Assembly: GCF_021432065.1 (NCBI RefSeq)
Contig: NZ_CP090364.1
Span: 1,626,601-1,690,600, forward strand
DNA: 64,000 nucleotides
Source of the DNA: Photobacterium sp. TLY01
Lineage (GTDB): Bacteria; Pseudomonadota; Gammaproteobacteria; Enterobacterales; Vibrionaceae
Direction of reading: 5' to 3'
Shown here: positions 10,185 through 20,011 of the stretch, in pieces
How positions within the stretch are numbered: the stretch's first letter is position 1
Layout: each line of letters begins with the position of its first letter
Program-made: the position numbers and the translations under genes
Notes under the pieces: generated by a model
Seen by the model: only the letters and a program-made list of their open reading frames with translations
Databases searched by the model: none
What the model was told of the DNA's origin: nothing

Positions 10185-12834
10185 ATACCCTCCACAGTCG
10201 CCTTTTGGTGCGCCTGTCGGCCCGCAACAGCCTCAACCGGTGAATGTCAAAAGAGACAGGCAGATATCACCATTGTGGATTTTACCAGTGCTCGCTTTGG
10301 GGCTGGCTGCATGGCTGGTGATTCAGGCGGTCAGTGAAGCTGGCCAGCGAATCACTATCCATTTTGACGATGCGGCTGGCTTGGTTGCGGGCAGAACCAT
10401 GATTCGTTATCAGGGGCTGGAAGTCGGTATCGTCCGGGACGTTAAATTGTCTGATGATCTGCAAAGTATCTATGTGACTGCCGATATCTATCCCGAAGCG
10501 GTCCAGGTTTTACGTAAAGGGACGCGTTTCTGGCTTGTTAAGCCCAAAGCCTCAATCACGGGCATCAGTGGACTTGATGCCCTGGTGTCGGGTAACTATA
10601 TTGCGCTGCTCCCCGGCGAGGGAGAACCGGCTCAGGAATTTAATGCATTAGACAGCCAGCCCTCCGAAAGCCCCGTGGGTGACGGACTGACCATTCAGCT
10701 TCAGTCCCCCGATTTGGGTTCTGTCTCTATCGGGGCGCAGGTTTACTATAAAAAAATTCCTGTTGGCGAAGTCTATAACTACACCCTCAGCAACAATAAA
10801 AAACGCGTGTTGATCGACGTTCTCATCCAACCTCAGTATGCCAACCTGGTGACCAATAAAAGCCGCTTCTGGAACGTGAGTGGTGTCAGTGCCAATATCG
10901 GATTTAATGGTGTTGATGTGCAGTTTGAAAGCCTTTCGGCATTGATTGCCGGGGCGATTGCTTTTGATTCGCCGGATGAGGGGCTTCCCATCCAGCCCAA
11001 CCATTTGTTCCGGCTGTATCCGGACCTGAATACTGCGGGACGCGGCATCGCCATTACGGTTGAATTGCCTGATGACAATAAGATCAGCGCCGGCGGCGCG
11101 CCGATTGTGTATCGCGGCCTGCAGATTGGCCAGATCTCTGATTTGCGTTTAGACCCTCAGCGCAAGCGGATTATTGCTCATGCAGCGATTGAACCGAGTA
11201 TGAGTGATTTACTGACATCCGGCACCAGCCTGTTGCTGGAGGAGGCTAATCTCTCCCTGCAAGGTGTGAGTAATCTCGGTAACCTGATCAAAGGCAATTA
11301 TCTGACGCTGATTCCCGGCGAGGGTGAACCCGCTCGGCACTTTAAGGCATTCACTCAGGAACAGCTCGAAGAAAAACGTCCCGGGGCCGCGGTCATACAC
11401 CTATACGCCGACAAAAATATTGGTATCAGTCGCAACACGCAGGTGACACACCGGGGAATGGTCGTAGGAAGCGTCAAAAAAGTCAGCCTGGAAAGGGAAA
11501 AAGTTCGCTTCGATATCATGATCAAACCTGAATTCACCTCCCTGGTTCGAAGCCAGAGTCGTTTCTTTATTGATGGCGGGATTCAGGCCGATATCAGTAC
11601 TGACGGCATCAAAGTCTCCGTACCGCCAGCCGAACAGTTAATCAGTAACAGCATTGCCTTCACTTCCGAAGGCTCGGGAAAAATGCGTAGCCAGTACCCG
11701 TTGTTTGAAAGCCGGGCACTGGCCCAACTGGCCAGTAGTCAGCAGTCGGGCACGACCACAGTCGCACTTTTTGCAGACACGCTTCCTTCTGTCAATGAAG
11801 GAAGCCCGGTGCTTTACCGGAACCTTCCCGTTGGTAACGTCAGTGGTTATGCATTAACACGTGACGGCGTCACAATAAAACTCTCGATTCAGAATAAGTA
11901 CCGCCATTTGGTCACAGCCGACAGCGTCTTCTGGGATCAGTCCGGTGTTGAAATCGAAGCCGGTTTGTCCGGTGTGAATATCAAAGCCAGTCCCGTTACC
12001 TCACTGCTCAAAGGCGGCATTGCTTTTGATAATATGGCCGGCATTCCCAACCGCGTTGGCAAACAGTTCAAACTGTTTGGCAGCCTGAAACACGCAAAAG
12101 AGTTTGGAACACAAATCAGTCTGACTGCGCAGCATGCCAAAGGCATATCCGTAGGCACAGATATCAAATATCAGGGAGTCACTGTGGGTAAAGTGTTGTC
12201 CCTGACGCCAGATTTTAAAACCGGTCTGGTTCAGATCGATGCGCGTCTTTTTTCCCGGTATGCCGATGCGCTGACAAAAGATAAAACACATTTCTGGCTG
12301 GTCACTCCTCAAGTCGATCTCACGGGCGTCAAAAACCTCGACAGCCTGTTAAACAGCTACATAGAAGTAGAACCGGGTGATGGAAATTACCGGCAGACAT
12401 TCGCGCTGTCTGAACAAGCAAAAACAGCGTTCGATGGTCTGACCGTGATTCTGGAAAGTATCACCCGTGCCTCGATACGTTCAGGGACGCCTCTGCTGTT
12501 CAGGGACATACAAGTAGGCCAGGTCAGCAAAGTCACGCTCGGTGAGCTGGCAGACCGAGTGATGATAGAAGCGCATATTGAACCGGATTTCCGCCATCTG
12601 GTTCGCTCAGATACCGTATTCTGGAACACTTCAGGTCTGGATGTCAGCGTCGGTCTGACAGGTGCCAGTATTCAGGCTGGCACAGTCGATAGCCTGGTTC
12701 GTGGCGGCATTGCGCTCGCAACACCCGAAGGCCAGCCGCTTTCAGCCCCGGCCCAAACCGGGACCCACTTTTTGCTTCACGAGAAAGCGAAACCAGAATG
12801 GAAACAATGGCGGACCGCTATTCCAGCCGAATAG
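10171..12834 (+). CDS. letB: LetB, seven-MCE-domain lipid transport protein
   Basis: Periplasmic hexamer-forming MCE protein that bridges inner and outer membranes as a hydrophobic tunnel. 887 residues (E. coli YebT about 877): one N-terminal membrane helix (about 30-55) followed by seven consecutive MCE repeats that I can delimit by their recurring V-x-Y-[RQK]-G-[LV]-x-[VI]-G core and by the GNY / RGGIAF boundary. ATG at 10171 inside the end of letA with GGGA upstream. Ends with a terminator at 12861, so rsmF is probably transcribed separately. Confidence 0.96.
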   Translation: MTNNKYPPQSPFGAPVGPQQPQPVNVKRDRQISPLWILPVLALGLAAWLVIQAVSEAGQRITIHFDDAAGLVAGRTMIRYQGLEVGIVRDVKLSDDLQSIYVTADIYPEAVQVLRKGTRFWLVKPKASITGISGLDALVSGNYIALLPGEGEPAQEFNALDSQPSESPVGDGLTIQLQSPDLGSVSIGAQVYYKKIPVGEVYNYTLSNNKKRVLIDVLIQPQYANLVTNKSRFWNVSGVSANIGFNGVDVQFESLSALIAGAIAFDSPDEGLPIQPNHLFRLYPDLNTAGRGIAITVELPDDNKISAGGAPIVYRGLQIGQISDLRLDPQRKRIIAHAAIEPSMSDLLTSGTSLLLEEANLSLQGVSNLGNLIKGNYLTLIPGEGEPARHFKAFTQEQLEEKRPGAAVIHLYADKNIGISRNTQVTHRGMVVGSVKKVSLEREKVRFDIMIKPEFTSLVRSQSRFFIDGGIQADISTDGIKVSVPPAEQLISNSIAFTSEGSGKMRSQYPLFESRALAQLASSQQSGTTTVALFADTLPSVNEGSPVLYRNLPVGNVSGYALTRDGVTIKLSIQNKYRHLVTADSVFWDQSGVEIEAGLSGVNIKASPVTSLLKGGIAFDNMAGIPNRVGKQFKLFGSLKHAKEFGTQISLTAQHAKGISVGTDIKYQGVTVGKVLSLTPDFKTGLVQIDARLFSRYADALTKDKTHFWLVTPQVDLTGVKNLDSLLNSYIEVEPGDGNYRQTFALSEQAKTAFDGLTVILESITRASIRSGTPLLFRDIQVGQVSKVTLGELADRVMIEAHIEPDFRHLVRSDTVFWNTSGLDVSVGLTGASIQAGTVDSLVRGGIALATPEGQPLSAPAQTGTHFLLHEKAKPEWKQWRTAIPAE

Positions 12835-12860
12835 CACCAGGATCAACCCGCTCCAGCATC

Positions 12861-12895
12861 AACAAGGCAAGCGTTCAGACTTGCCTTGTTATTTT
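12861..12895 (+). terminator. Terminator after letB
   Basis: Eleven-bp perfect stem AACAAGGCAAG / CTTGCCTTGTT with an eight-base loop, followed by ATTTTAT. Placed 27 bp beyond the letB stop and before rsmF; the short T-tract makes it a moderate rather than strong terminator. Confidence 0.7.
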
Positions 12896-12952
12896 ATCCT
12901 GCCGCCAGATTGTTATAGACTTGCCGCCAGCATTCCAACTGAGATAAAGCAA

Positions 12953-14389
12953 GTGCATCAGTCCATCTACATTCCAGACGATTTCATTCACCTTATCCGC
13001 CAAATTCTGCCAGAGAGTCTGGATATGGACAGCTTTCTCGCCAGCTGCCGTACCCCGCTACGTCGCAGTATCCGGGTCAATACCCTGAAAATATCCGTCA
13101 CCGATTTTTTGGCAAAGGTCAGTAACAAAAACTGGAGCCTCACACCAGTTCCCTGGTGTAAAGAAGGATTCTGGATAGACTACGATGAGTCAGTCACTGA
13201 ATCGTTAGGCAATACCGCAGAACATCTGGCAGGACTGTTTTACATACAGGAAGCCAGCTCCATGCTGCCTGTCTCTGCGTTACTCACTGACAATGATCAG
13301 ATTGGCTGTGTTCTGGATATGGCGGCCGCGCCGGGTTCAAAAACAACGCAGATTGCCGCTTCAATGCAGCAAAAAGGTGCCCTGGTTGCGAACGAACTGT
13401 CCGCCAGCCGTATCAAAGTTTTGCACGCCAACCTGCAGCGCTGCGGTGTGTCTCATGCCGCAATTACGCATTTCGATGGCCAGATCTTCGGTAGCTGGAC
13501 CCCTGAGGCGTTTGACAGCATTCTTCTCGATGCCCCCTGTTCCGGCGAAGGCGCAATACGCAAAGACGAAGACGCCATGGCGAACTGGAGCCTCAAACAC
13601 ATCCAGGACATCGCAGAGATTCAGCGAGGGCTGATCGTCAGTGCTTTTCAGGCACTGAAGCCCGGCGGAGTCATGGTCTATTCCACCTGCACGCTCAATC
13701 ATACTGAAAACCAGGACGTGTGTTTTTTCCTGAAGGAAACCTTTGGGGACGCGGTGCAATTCGAGCCTCTGGCTGATTTATTTGACGGTGCAGCAGCAAG
13801 CTGCACAGAAGAAGGCTTCTTACACGTATTTCCACAGGTTTATGATAGTGAAGGTTTTTTTGTTGCCAGGATCCGTAAACTTGCCGCTGTTGAGAGTGAA
13901 CCGGCTAAAAAAAGAAAAGCCAGTTTTCCCTTCTCTCTGGCTTCCCGGAAAGACAGCGAACAAATCCACCAGCAGTTATACACCGATCTTGGCCTGACAC
14001 TCCCGTCAGAACGGGAGGTTTGGCTTCGGGACCAGGAAGTCTGGCTGTTCCCTGCCCGCCTTCGTCCGCTATTAGAAAACATCCGTTTCCAGCGTATTGG
14101 CATTAAATTGGCCGAAAAGCATAAAAAAGGATATCGCTGGCAACACGAAGCAGTCATGACACTCGCCACAGGCAAAGAGCCAAGCTGTGTTTCTCTGAAT
14201 ACAGATGAAGCCAATGAATGGATCATGGGCAGAGACATACGCCCGCAAAACCTGACGGGTAAAGGTGAAGTGATTGTTACCTATCAGGATTTCCCTCTTG
14301 GATTGGGAAAATGGGTTGGCAATCGCATCAAAAACGGCCTGCCAAGGGAATTAGTCAGAGATACAGGTTTATCTGGAAAAACAGTTTGA
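12953..14389 (+). CDS. rsmF: 16S rRNA m5C1407 methyltransferase
   Basis: S-adenosylmethionine-dependent RNA cytosine-C5 methyltransferase of the NOL1/NOP2/Sun family, acting on the 30S subunit. With GTG at 12953 as start the protein has 478 residues, matching E. coli RsmF (479); the reading frame stays open upstream into letB but that part is a shadow. Visible motifs: VLDMAAAPGSKTTQIA (SAM binding), NELSASRIKVL, LDAPCSGEG (catalytic motif IV, Cys in PC) and YSTCTL (motif VI, second Cys), then a PUA-like C-terminal region. The ribosome site for the GTG is weak, so the exact start is uncertain. Confidence 0.92.
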   Translation: MHQSIYIPDDFIHLIRQILPESLDMDSFLASCRTPLRRSIRVNTLKISVTDFLAKVSNKNWSLTPVPWCKEGFWIDYDESVTESLGNTAEHLAGLFYIQEASSMLPVSALLTDNDQIGCVLDMAAAPGSKTTQIAASMQQKGALVANELSASRIKVLHANLQRCGVSHAAITHFDGQIFGSWTPEAFDSILLDAPCSGEGAIRKDEDAMANWSLKHIQDIAEIQRGLIVSAFQALKPGGVMVYSTCTLNHTENQDVCFFLKETFGDAVQFEPLADLFDGAAASCTEEGFLHVFPQVYDSEGFFVARIRKLAAVESEPAKKRKASFPFSLASRKDSEQIHQQLYTDLGLTLPSEREVWLRDQEVWLFPARLRPLLENIRFQRIGIKLAEKHKKGYRWQHEAVMTLATGKEPSCVSLNTDEANEWIMGRDIRPQNLTGKGEVIVTYQDFPLGLGKWVGNRIKNGLPRELVRDTGLSGKTV

Positions 14390-15338
<949 letters not shown>

Positions 15339-15368
15339 CATCATTTTATTTCCCAGACACACCTGACG

Positions 15369-15394
15369 AAAAAAGCCGCTTAAGCGGCTTTTTT
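15369..15394. terminator. Bidirectional terminator between azoR and yeeX
   Basis: Near-perfect palindrome: A-run, AAGCCGCTT / AAGCGGCTT, T-run. It lies between the convergent stops of azoR (15338) and the DUF496 gene (15423) and serves both. Confidence 0.92.
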
Positions 15395-15422
15395 ATTATT
15401 ACAGACAATCAGTTATCACAGC

Positions 15423-15737
15423 TTATTTCACCGGACGGTTTGCCAGTTCTGTACGCTTATGTTCTTTCAAAAGCTTACTGGCTTCGCGGCGTTCTTTTGA
15501 TAATTCAGCAGTGATGATGATGTGGTCATCAACACGGTCTTCATAATCCGCTTTCATGTTCTCAATAATGCTCACAATCTCTTCATGTGTCATATTAGGT
15601 TGAATGTAATCAATCAGGTTTTCCAGCAACTCGACACGCTTGCGGTTGTCTCTGATCTTGCGGTCATTATCAAGAATTTCACGCTTTAGTTTATTTTTAC
15701 GTCTTGCAAGACGCACCAATTCCAGGATATTGCTCAT
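15423..15737 (-). CDS. yeeX: DUF496 / UPF0265 family protein (YeeX-like)
   Basis: Small cytoplasmic coiled-coil protein, 104 residues, almost entirely charged helix: [20 protein letters not shown], then [24 protein letters not shown]. Length and sequence match the conserved gammaproteobacterial family typified by E. coli YeeX; biochemical role is not established. ATG at 15737 with AAGGA seven bases upstream. Monocistronic; divergent from the cold-shock genes. Confidence 0.9.
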   Translation of the reverse strand: MSNILELVRLARRKNKLKREILDNDRKIRDNRKRVELLENLIDYIQPNMTHEEIVSIIENMKADYEDRVDDHIIITAELSKERREASKLLKEHKRTELANRPVK

Positions 15738-16200
15738 GTTTTGTCCTTACTTTGAACCTAGAAAACCTGCATGCCTTGGGTTATAACAGAAACTTGTCTT
15801 CCTTCACAAGTAAGATCACGCTTAAATCACAACAGCCTGCATTTCATTGATCTTGCGCAATGCCTCGGAATAAGCAACAAGTTTTAACTGGTTAATTATA
15901 CTATTAATTTTTAGTATTCCGATGACAGATGCTTTTCATTCATGCGACAAGCAGTAAAAAAACTGATATGCGCATTGTTTCTTGTTATGTGACTCACAAT
16001 ATACTGCGGAATTATTTGCTTTTGGAATACAAGAGCCTACTCTTTCTTAATACCAGTATTGATTTGGCCAAATGCGATTGCGTCTAGCACCTTTCGTCAG
16101 GATTCACACCGATGACTGTGAGTTGGGGTTAGCATTGCTTTAGTGTTGACGTTAAAGATTATTGGTTAGCTACGTAAAAGTAAAAGATTCAGGAGACAAC
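15738..16200. other. Long upstream region of the first cold-shock gene
   Basis: 463 bp between divergent yeeX and the first csp gene. Cold-shock genes of the CspA type usually carry a long structured 5' leader, and the segment from about 16020 to 16200 would fit one; I cannot identify the exact transcription start or a cold box with confidence. The csp start has AGGAGAC just upstream (16190-16196). Confidence 0.4.
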
Positions 16201-16410
16201 ATGTCTAAAGCAACAGGTACCGTTAAGTGGTTTAACGAGGAAAAGGGTTTCGGTTTTATCACTCAGGATAACGGTGGTGCCGACGTATTTGTTCACTTCC
16301 GCGCAATTGCCGGTGATGGATTCAAGACACTGCAAGAAGGTCAGAAAGTACAGTACGAGGTCGAGCAAGGTCAAAAGGGCTTGCAAGCAGCCAACGTAGA
16401 AAGAATATAA
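16201..16410 (+). CDS. Cold-shock protein, CspA family (copy 1)
   Basis: 69-residue OB-fold nucleic-acid-binding protein that melts RNA secondary structure. RNP1 motif KGFGFI and RNP2 motif VFVHF are intact. ATG at 16201 preceded by AGGAGAC. It is 58/69 identical to the copy 380 bp downstream; differences cluster in residues 37-54. Followed by its own terminator, so the two copies are separate transcription units. Whether it is cold-induced cannot be told from the protein. Confidence 0.94.
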   Translation: MSKATGTVKWFNEEKGFGFITQDNGGADVFVHFRAIAGDGFKTLQEGQKVQYEVEQGQKGLQAANVERI

Positions 16411-16789
16411 GCTAACTTCACATTAGCGTAAAAGGGGCTGTTAAGCCCTTTTTTTGCCTCTGAAATCCGACCAGCGCCCTATCTGCTTTCAGGTAAATGT
16501 CTGAATGCATTTCACAATTCACCACATTTGCAGTTATCTTCACAATTTTTCAGGATTTTTTGGGTATGACTCACTATTTGCTTGCCGTCAGGCTAGCATT
16601 GTGGCCTAATAACTCTGCCTATAATGCAACGCTATTTATGCAACAAAGTGAAAAGTATACTTCGATACACCCGCTTCACCTAAGCGCCGTTGTCCTGAAG
16701 AGCTACATCCTTGTCCATAAGTAATCCATTATGTTGGCATGAAGCACGCCCTTGGGCGTATTTATTCCTATATTTTCAGGAGACATCCT
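16411..16789. other. Spacer between the two cold-shock genes
   Basis: 379 bp containing the terminator of copy 1 and the promoter and leader of copy 2. The two leaders are not obviously duplicated beyond the AGGAGAC ribosome site and the first codons. A 75-codon ORF here lacks a ribosome site and is not called. Confidence 0.4.
16431..16457 (+). terminator. Terminator of cold-shock gene 1
   Basis: Short stem AAGGGGCT / AGCCCTTT followed by seven T residues, 22 bp after the stop codon. Confidence 0.85.
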
Positions 16790-16999
16790 ATGTCTAAAGC
16801 AACTGGTACTGTTAAGTGGTTTAACGACGAGAAAGGCTTCGGTTTCATCACTCAAGACAACGGCGGAGCAGACGTATTCGTACACTTCCGTGCTATCACT
16901 GGTGAAGGCTTCAAATCTCTGGCTGAAGGTCAGAAAGTGAAGTTCGATATCGAGCAAGGCCAAAAAGGTCCTCAAGCTGCTAACGTTGAGCGCGCATAA
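16790..16999 (+). CDS. Cold-shock protein, CspA family (copy 2)
   Basis: 69 residues, OB fold, RNP1 KGFGFI and RNP2 VFVHF. ATG at 16790 with CAGGAGAC upstream. Paralogue of the preceding gene, in the same orientation, with its own terminator. It ends 200 bp before the insertion sequence. Confidence 0.94.
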   Translation: MSKATGTVKWFNDEKGFGFITQDNGGADVFVHFRAITGEGFKSLAEGQKVKFDIEQGQKGPQAANVERA

Positions 17000-17023
17000 G
17001 CCCTCTTCGAGCACATGAACACG

Positions 17024-17051
17024 AAAAAGAGCGCCTGAGGGCGCTCTTTTT
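17024..17051 (+). terminator. Terminator of cold-shock gene 2
   Basis: Perfect stem AAAAAGAGCGCC / GGCGCTCTTTTT with a TGAG tetraloop, 25 bp after the stop. Confidence 0.93.
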
Positions 17052-17195
17052 ATTTCCCCGGCTCTCTCATCCCCTCTAAAAACCCTTTTCACTGACTCCG
17101 AAGCTTTACGCTTCAAAATTAAAGCAACATTCCCGCCGTGTGACTTCACTGCCCCCCAACTCAGTTGGGTTAAGCCAACACATCAGATGCACAAC

Positions 17196-17199
17196 CTGT
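17196..17199. repeat. Target site duplication, left copy (CTGT)
   Basis: Direct 4-bp repeat abutting the left inverted repeat; its partner is at 18365-18368. An intact duplication means the element arrived by transposition here and has not recombined since. Confidence 0.9.
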
Positions 17200-17213
17200 T
17201 GTCCACTTCCCCT

Positions 17214-18033
17214 TTAGCGAGACAATTCAAAACTAGAGGTTTCCAGTTGCCACCGGTATTCAGCCGGAGGAATATTGCCTAAGCTCTCGTGTGTTCGCTC
17301 TTCGTTGTAATCGCACATCCATACCCAAGCCATATCCCGAACCTGCTCAAGTGACTCGAATAAATAGGCATTCAAGAACTCGCGGCGAAATGACCCGTTG
17401 AAGCGTTCTACAAACCCATTTTGCTGAGGTTTTCCTGGCTGGATATAAACCAGCTCGATGTTATGAACCTCACACCAGTCGGTTAACTGGGACGATATCA
17501 GCTCTGGCCCATTATCCATTCGAAGCTGTTTTGGCAGACCTCTCCACCACGCGTCCTGCGGGCAAACTCGTATCCACTTCTATCACCAGACATTCTCGGG
17601 TCGATTCATCAAGAATGTTCAGTGTCCGAAAACGCTTGCCACAATATAAGCTGTCATGCATAAAATCGAGTGCCCATTGATAGTTCGATTGATTCACCAC
17701 ATCTAATGGTGTAGCGATGCGAGCCGGTAATACGCGTTTTTGTCGCCTTTTTAGGTTTAACCCCATCCGGCAGTAAACTCGGTATACGCGCTTATGATTG
17801 AACCCTTTTCCCTTTCGTCGCATTCGCCTGAAGCATTTCCAGAATCCTGCATTGGGTGACTTCTCAAGCACCGCGTTCAGGGCATCGATGACATCGCTGT
17901 CGGCAATGCGCCAATCCTTGGGACTTCTGTAGTAACTGGCCCGTCCCAAAAGCGTGAGTCGGCACGCACGGGTGACACTAAGACCTGCAGCCACCAACAT
18001 ACATGCACAATCGCGCCTGCTGCTGGCTACCAA
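17214..18033 (-). pseudogene. IS3-family transposase orfB, broken by a frameshifting deletion
   Basis: DDE integrase-type transposase. The first part (17512-18033) carries the HTH_21-like region and the rve domain start with WALDF (first catalytic Asp) up to SLPAGRVV. The second part (17214-17519) continues in another frame with RMDNGPEL (second Asp) and NGFVERFNG (Glu). In family members about eight to ten residues normally separate RVV from RGLPKQLR; here they are missing and the frame shifts at about 17545, which indicates a small deletion not divisible by three. The product would lack two of three catalytic residues unless frame is restored. Confidence 0.88.
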
Positions 18034-18296
18034 CCCTTTTTTTCGAACAGCTCCTTCATGGCCTGGTTTTCTAAACTGACGTCTGCGAACATCTTTTTGA
18101 GCTTGGCATTTTCTGCTTCAAGCTCTTTGATTCGCTTGAGCTCAGAGGCGTCCAACCCGCCATATTTGGCTTTCCAGTTATAGTAGGTGGCGCTGCTAAT
18201 CCCGTGCTGGCGGCAAATATCATCGACCTTCAGGCCCGCATCCGCTTCTTTGAGAATCGCGACTATCTGTGTTTCGGTGAACCGTGACTTCTTCAT
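18027..18296 (-). CDS. IS3-family transposase orfA (helix-turn-helix protein)
   Basis: 89 residues: HTH domain (about 1-50, starting MKKSRFTETQIV) followed by a leucine-zipper-like helix (ELKRIKELEAENAKLKKMF). Intact. The A7G sequence near its end (FEKK) would allow -1 frameshifting into orfB, the normal IS3 mechanism to make OrfAB. Alone, OrfA typically acts as a regulator of transposition. Confidence 0.93.
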   Translation of the reverse strand: MKKSRFTETQIVAILKEADAGLKVDDICRQHGISSATYYNWKAKYGGLDASELKRIKELEAENAKLKKMFADVSLENQAMKELFEKKGW

Positions 18297-18364
18297 GGTG
18301 AACTCCTGCTGTTATGTGGCAGAAATCTCCAGTTTAGACTGTCTCAGCATAGGGGAAGTGGACA

Positions 18365-18368
18365 CTGT
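18365..18368. repeat. Target site duplication, right copy (CTGT)
   Basis: Partner of the CTGT at 17196-17199. Confidence 0.9.
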
Positions 18369-18543
18369 CTTCTTCGTTCATATACCTTAAATCACGCTGT
18401 TCATTTCGAACCACGATAAGCACTCAAATGCACTATAGTTGAACACATCTTTGTACAGAAAAGCAGGCAATGCCCTGAGTTCAGACGTCTCCTTATTGCG
18501 TTCTGCTTTTTAAATAACAGAAGTAAGGAATGAGGATCGAGAA

Positions 18544-19959
18544 ATGACAACCATTGCTAAACTCAATTACCGCAGAAAATTGGCGGGCTTACCCCTGATC
18601 CGTTTTAACCTGTTGCGCCTGAATCCTCAAGATATGAACGATTTACGAGACGCCTATGCAGCAATGTATGAAATATCAGACATTGCTGTTGGCGATCGCC
18701 GTGGCTATTTTTCACTGGCCCGTGGCCATGGTTATGATCAGGATCTTTGTCACGATGATAACCGGGTATTCCTGACCTGGCACCGCTCATACATCTACTC
18801 GTTTGAAAAAGCCCTGAATACAGCCTTACAGTGGAAACGTAAAGATAAAGAACTTGAACTCACATTGCCTTATTGGGACTGGACACAGTTCAGTCAATCA
18901 ACTCATGCGGCAAACGGTCTGCCTAAAGTTCTCAATGACCCTCAGTATAAAAATGCTGAAGGCGTCCAGCTGAATAATCCCCTCCACCGGGCAAAAAGCC
19001 TGTATCGCATCACGTCGCAGGGGTTGGAAGGTGATGAGCAGTACACACAACGCTTCCCCAATGCTTTTAAAAGCATGATCAGTCAGCTCAAAAACGATAT
19101 AGATCGTTATATGGACAACCCCAACTTTATGCGCTTCCAGGAAGATTTCGATTTTGGCGCCCATGGTGCTGTGCATGTGTATGTCGGTGGTGCAGGCCAC
19201 TCACCCTTACCACAAGGATCGGGTGACATGAGCTCAGTCATTTCAGCGGCCTATGATCCCCTCTTCTGGCTTCACCATTCCATGGTCGATAAAGTCTGGT
19301 TTGACTGGCAAACATTACACCCTGATGCAAATATTCCGACATTCGTTCAACAGAAAGTTGTTTATGACGGGCGTATCGGGCGTGATCTGATTGACGCAGA
19401 GAATTCGCTAAAATACATCTATTCTGACAATTCAGTGGAATCCGCCATCGCAGCTACAGGCACCACGAATACTCTGCCGGCCAAATCACTCTCCGCCGCA
19501 GCAAGCCGGGCAAAAGAGCTCTCAATGGGACTGATTGAAGGTGGGTTTGTTCGCGCGCAACTTGACTTCCTTCGTTTACATCCCCCCAAAGAGAGTTACG
19601 AAATCCGCGCATATATCAACAATCCCGCCTGCAATGCTTCAACCGGTTACGAGGATGAGAGCTACTGTGGACGTCTCGTTCTGTTTGGTCACGGAACCTG
19701 TCACGGCGCATCAGGACACTGTAATCCGGCCATGGCCGTACGGGACGACTATGATATTCGCACAAAGCACCCATTGCGCTACGAGCACACACGTTATTCC
19801 ATTGATCTCACTCGCGGATTGCGCTGTTTTATTGGCCGGAAGAAGTCCGTCGATGATGTCAAAATCTACCTGCTTGTGATTGATGCAAAAGGCAAAGCCG
19901 TTCCACCGGAAACTCTCAAATATGACGGTTGCTCCCTTCGCACTTTTGCGAAGAAATAG
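18544..19959 (+). CDS. Tyrosinase (type-3 copper phenol oxidase)
   Basis: Probable monophenol / o-diphenol oxidase, which would make quinones that polymerise to melanin. 471 residues. CuA site: H62, H70 and H80 (GHG, LCH, WHR-S-Y), with C69 next to H70 in the C-x-H position where a Cys-His thioether is known in several tyrosinases and catechol oxidases. CuB site: H207, H211 (HGAVH) and H244/H245 (DPLFWLHHSMVD). Residues from about 355 form a separate Cys-rich C-terminal domain with six or more cysteines (NPACNAS, SYCG, TCHGASGHCN). No signal peptide or Tat motif. ATG at 18544 with GAGGATCGA upstream. It lies next to an IS element; a small gene follows. Confidence 0.92.
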   Translation: MTTIAKLNYRRKLAGLPLIRFNLLRLNPQDMNDLRDAYAAMYEISDIAVGDRRGYFSLARGHGYDQDLCHDDNRVFLTWHRSYIYSFEKALNTALQWKRKDKELELTLPYWDWTQFSQSTHAANGLPKVLNDPQYKNAEGVQLNNPLHRAKSLYRITSQGLEGDEQYTQRFPNAFKSMISQLKNDIDRYMDNPNFMRFQEDFDFGAHGAVHVYVGGAGHSPLPQGSGDMSSVISAAYDPLFWLHHSMVDKVWFDWQTLHPDANIPTFVQQKVVYDGRIGRDLIDAENSLKYIYSDNSVESAIAATGTTNTLPAKSLSAAASRAKELSMGLIEGGFVRAQLDFLRLHPPKESYEIRAYINNPACNASTGYEDESYCGRLVLFGHGTCHGASGHCNPAMAVRDDYDIRTKHPLRYEHTRYSIDLTRGLRCFIGRKKSVDDVKIYLLVIDAKGKAVPPETLKYDGCSLRTFAKK

Positions 19960-20011
19960 CCATTACCCTGTGGTTTGTCGCCTTGCTGCCACAGGGCTTA
20001 ACTATAATCAA

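Larger units (their letters stand above)
17200..18364 (-). mobile_element. IS3-family insertion sequence (IS407-like), 1165 bp, inactive transposase
   Basis: The ends are imperfect inverted repeats of about 39 bp; both begin TGTCCACTTCCCCT and share a GAGACA block further in. The element is flanked on both sides by CTGT (17196-17199 and 18365-18368), a perfect 4-bp target duplication as expected for the IS407 group. It encodes orfA and orfB of an IS3 transposase on the minus strand with an A7 slippage site between them (18037-18043). orfB carries a frame-breaking deletion, so this copy could move only if helped in trans. Confidence 0.95.

Noticed and set aside
12662..12952. N-terminal extension of rsmF inside letB
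   Set aside because: It would overlap the letB coding end, lies before the letB terminator and gives a protein about 100 residues too long for the family.
16703..17149. 148-codon minus-strand ORF over cold-shock gene 2
   Set aside because: Antisense to a clear cold-shock gene and its terminator.
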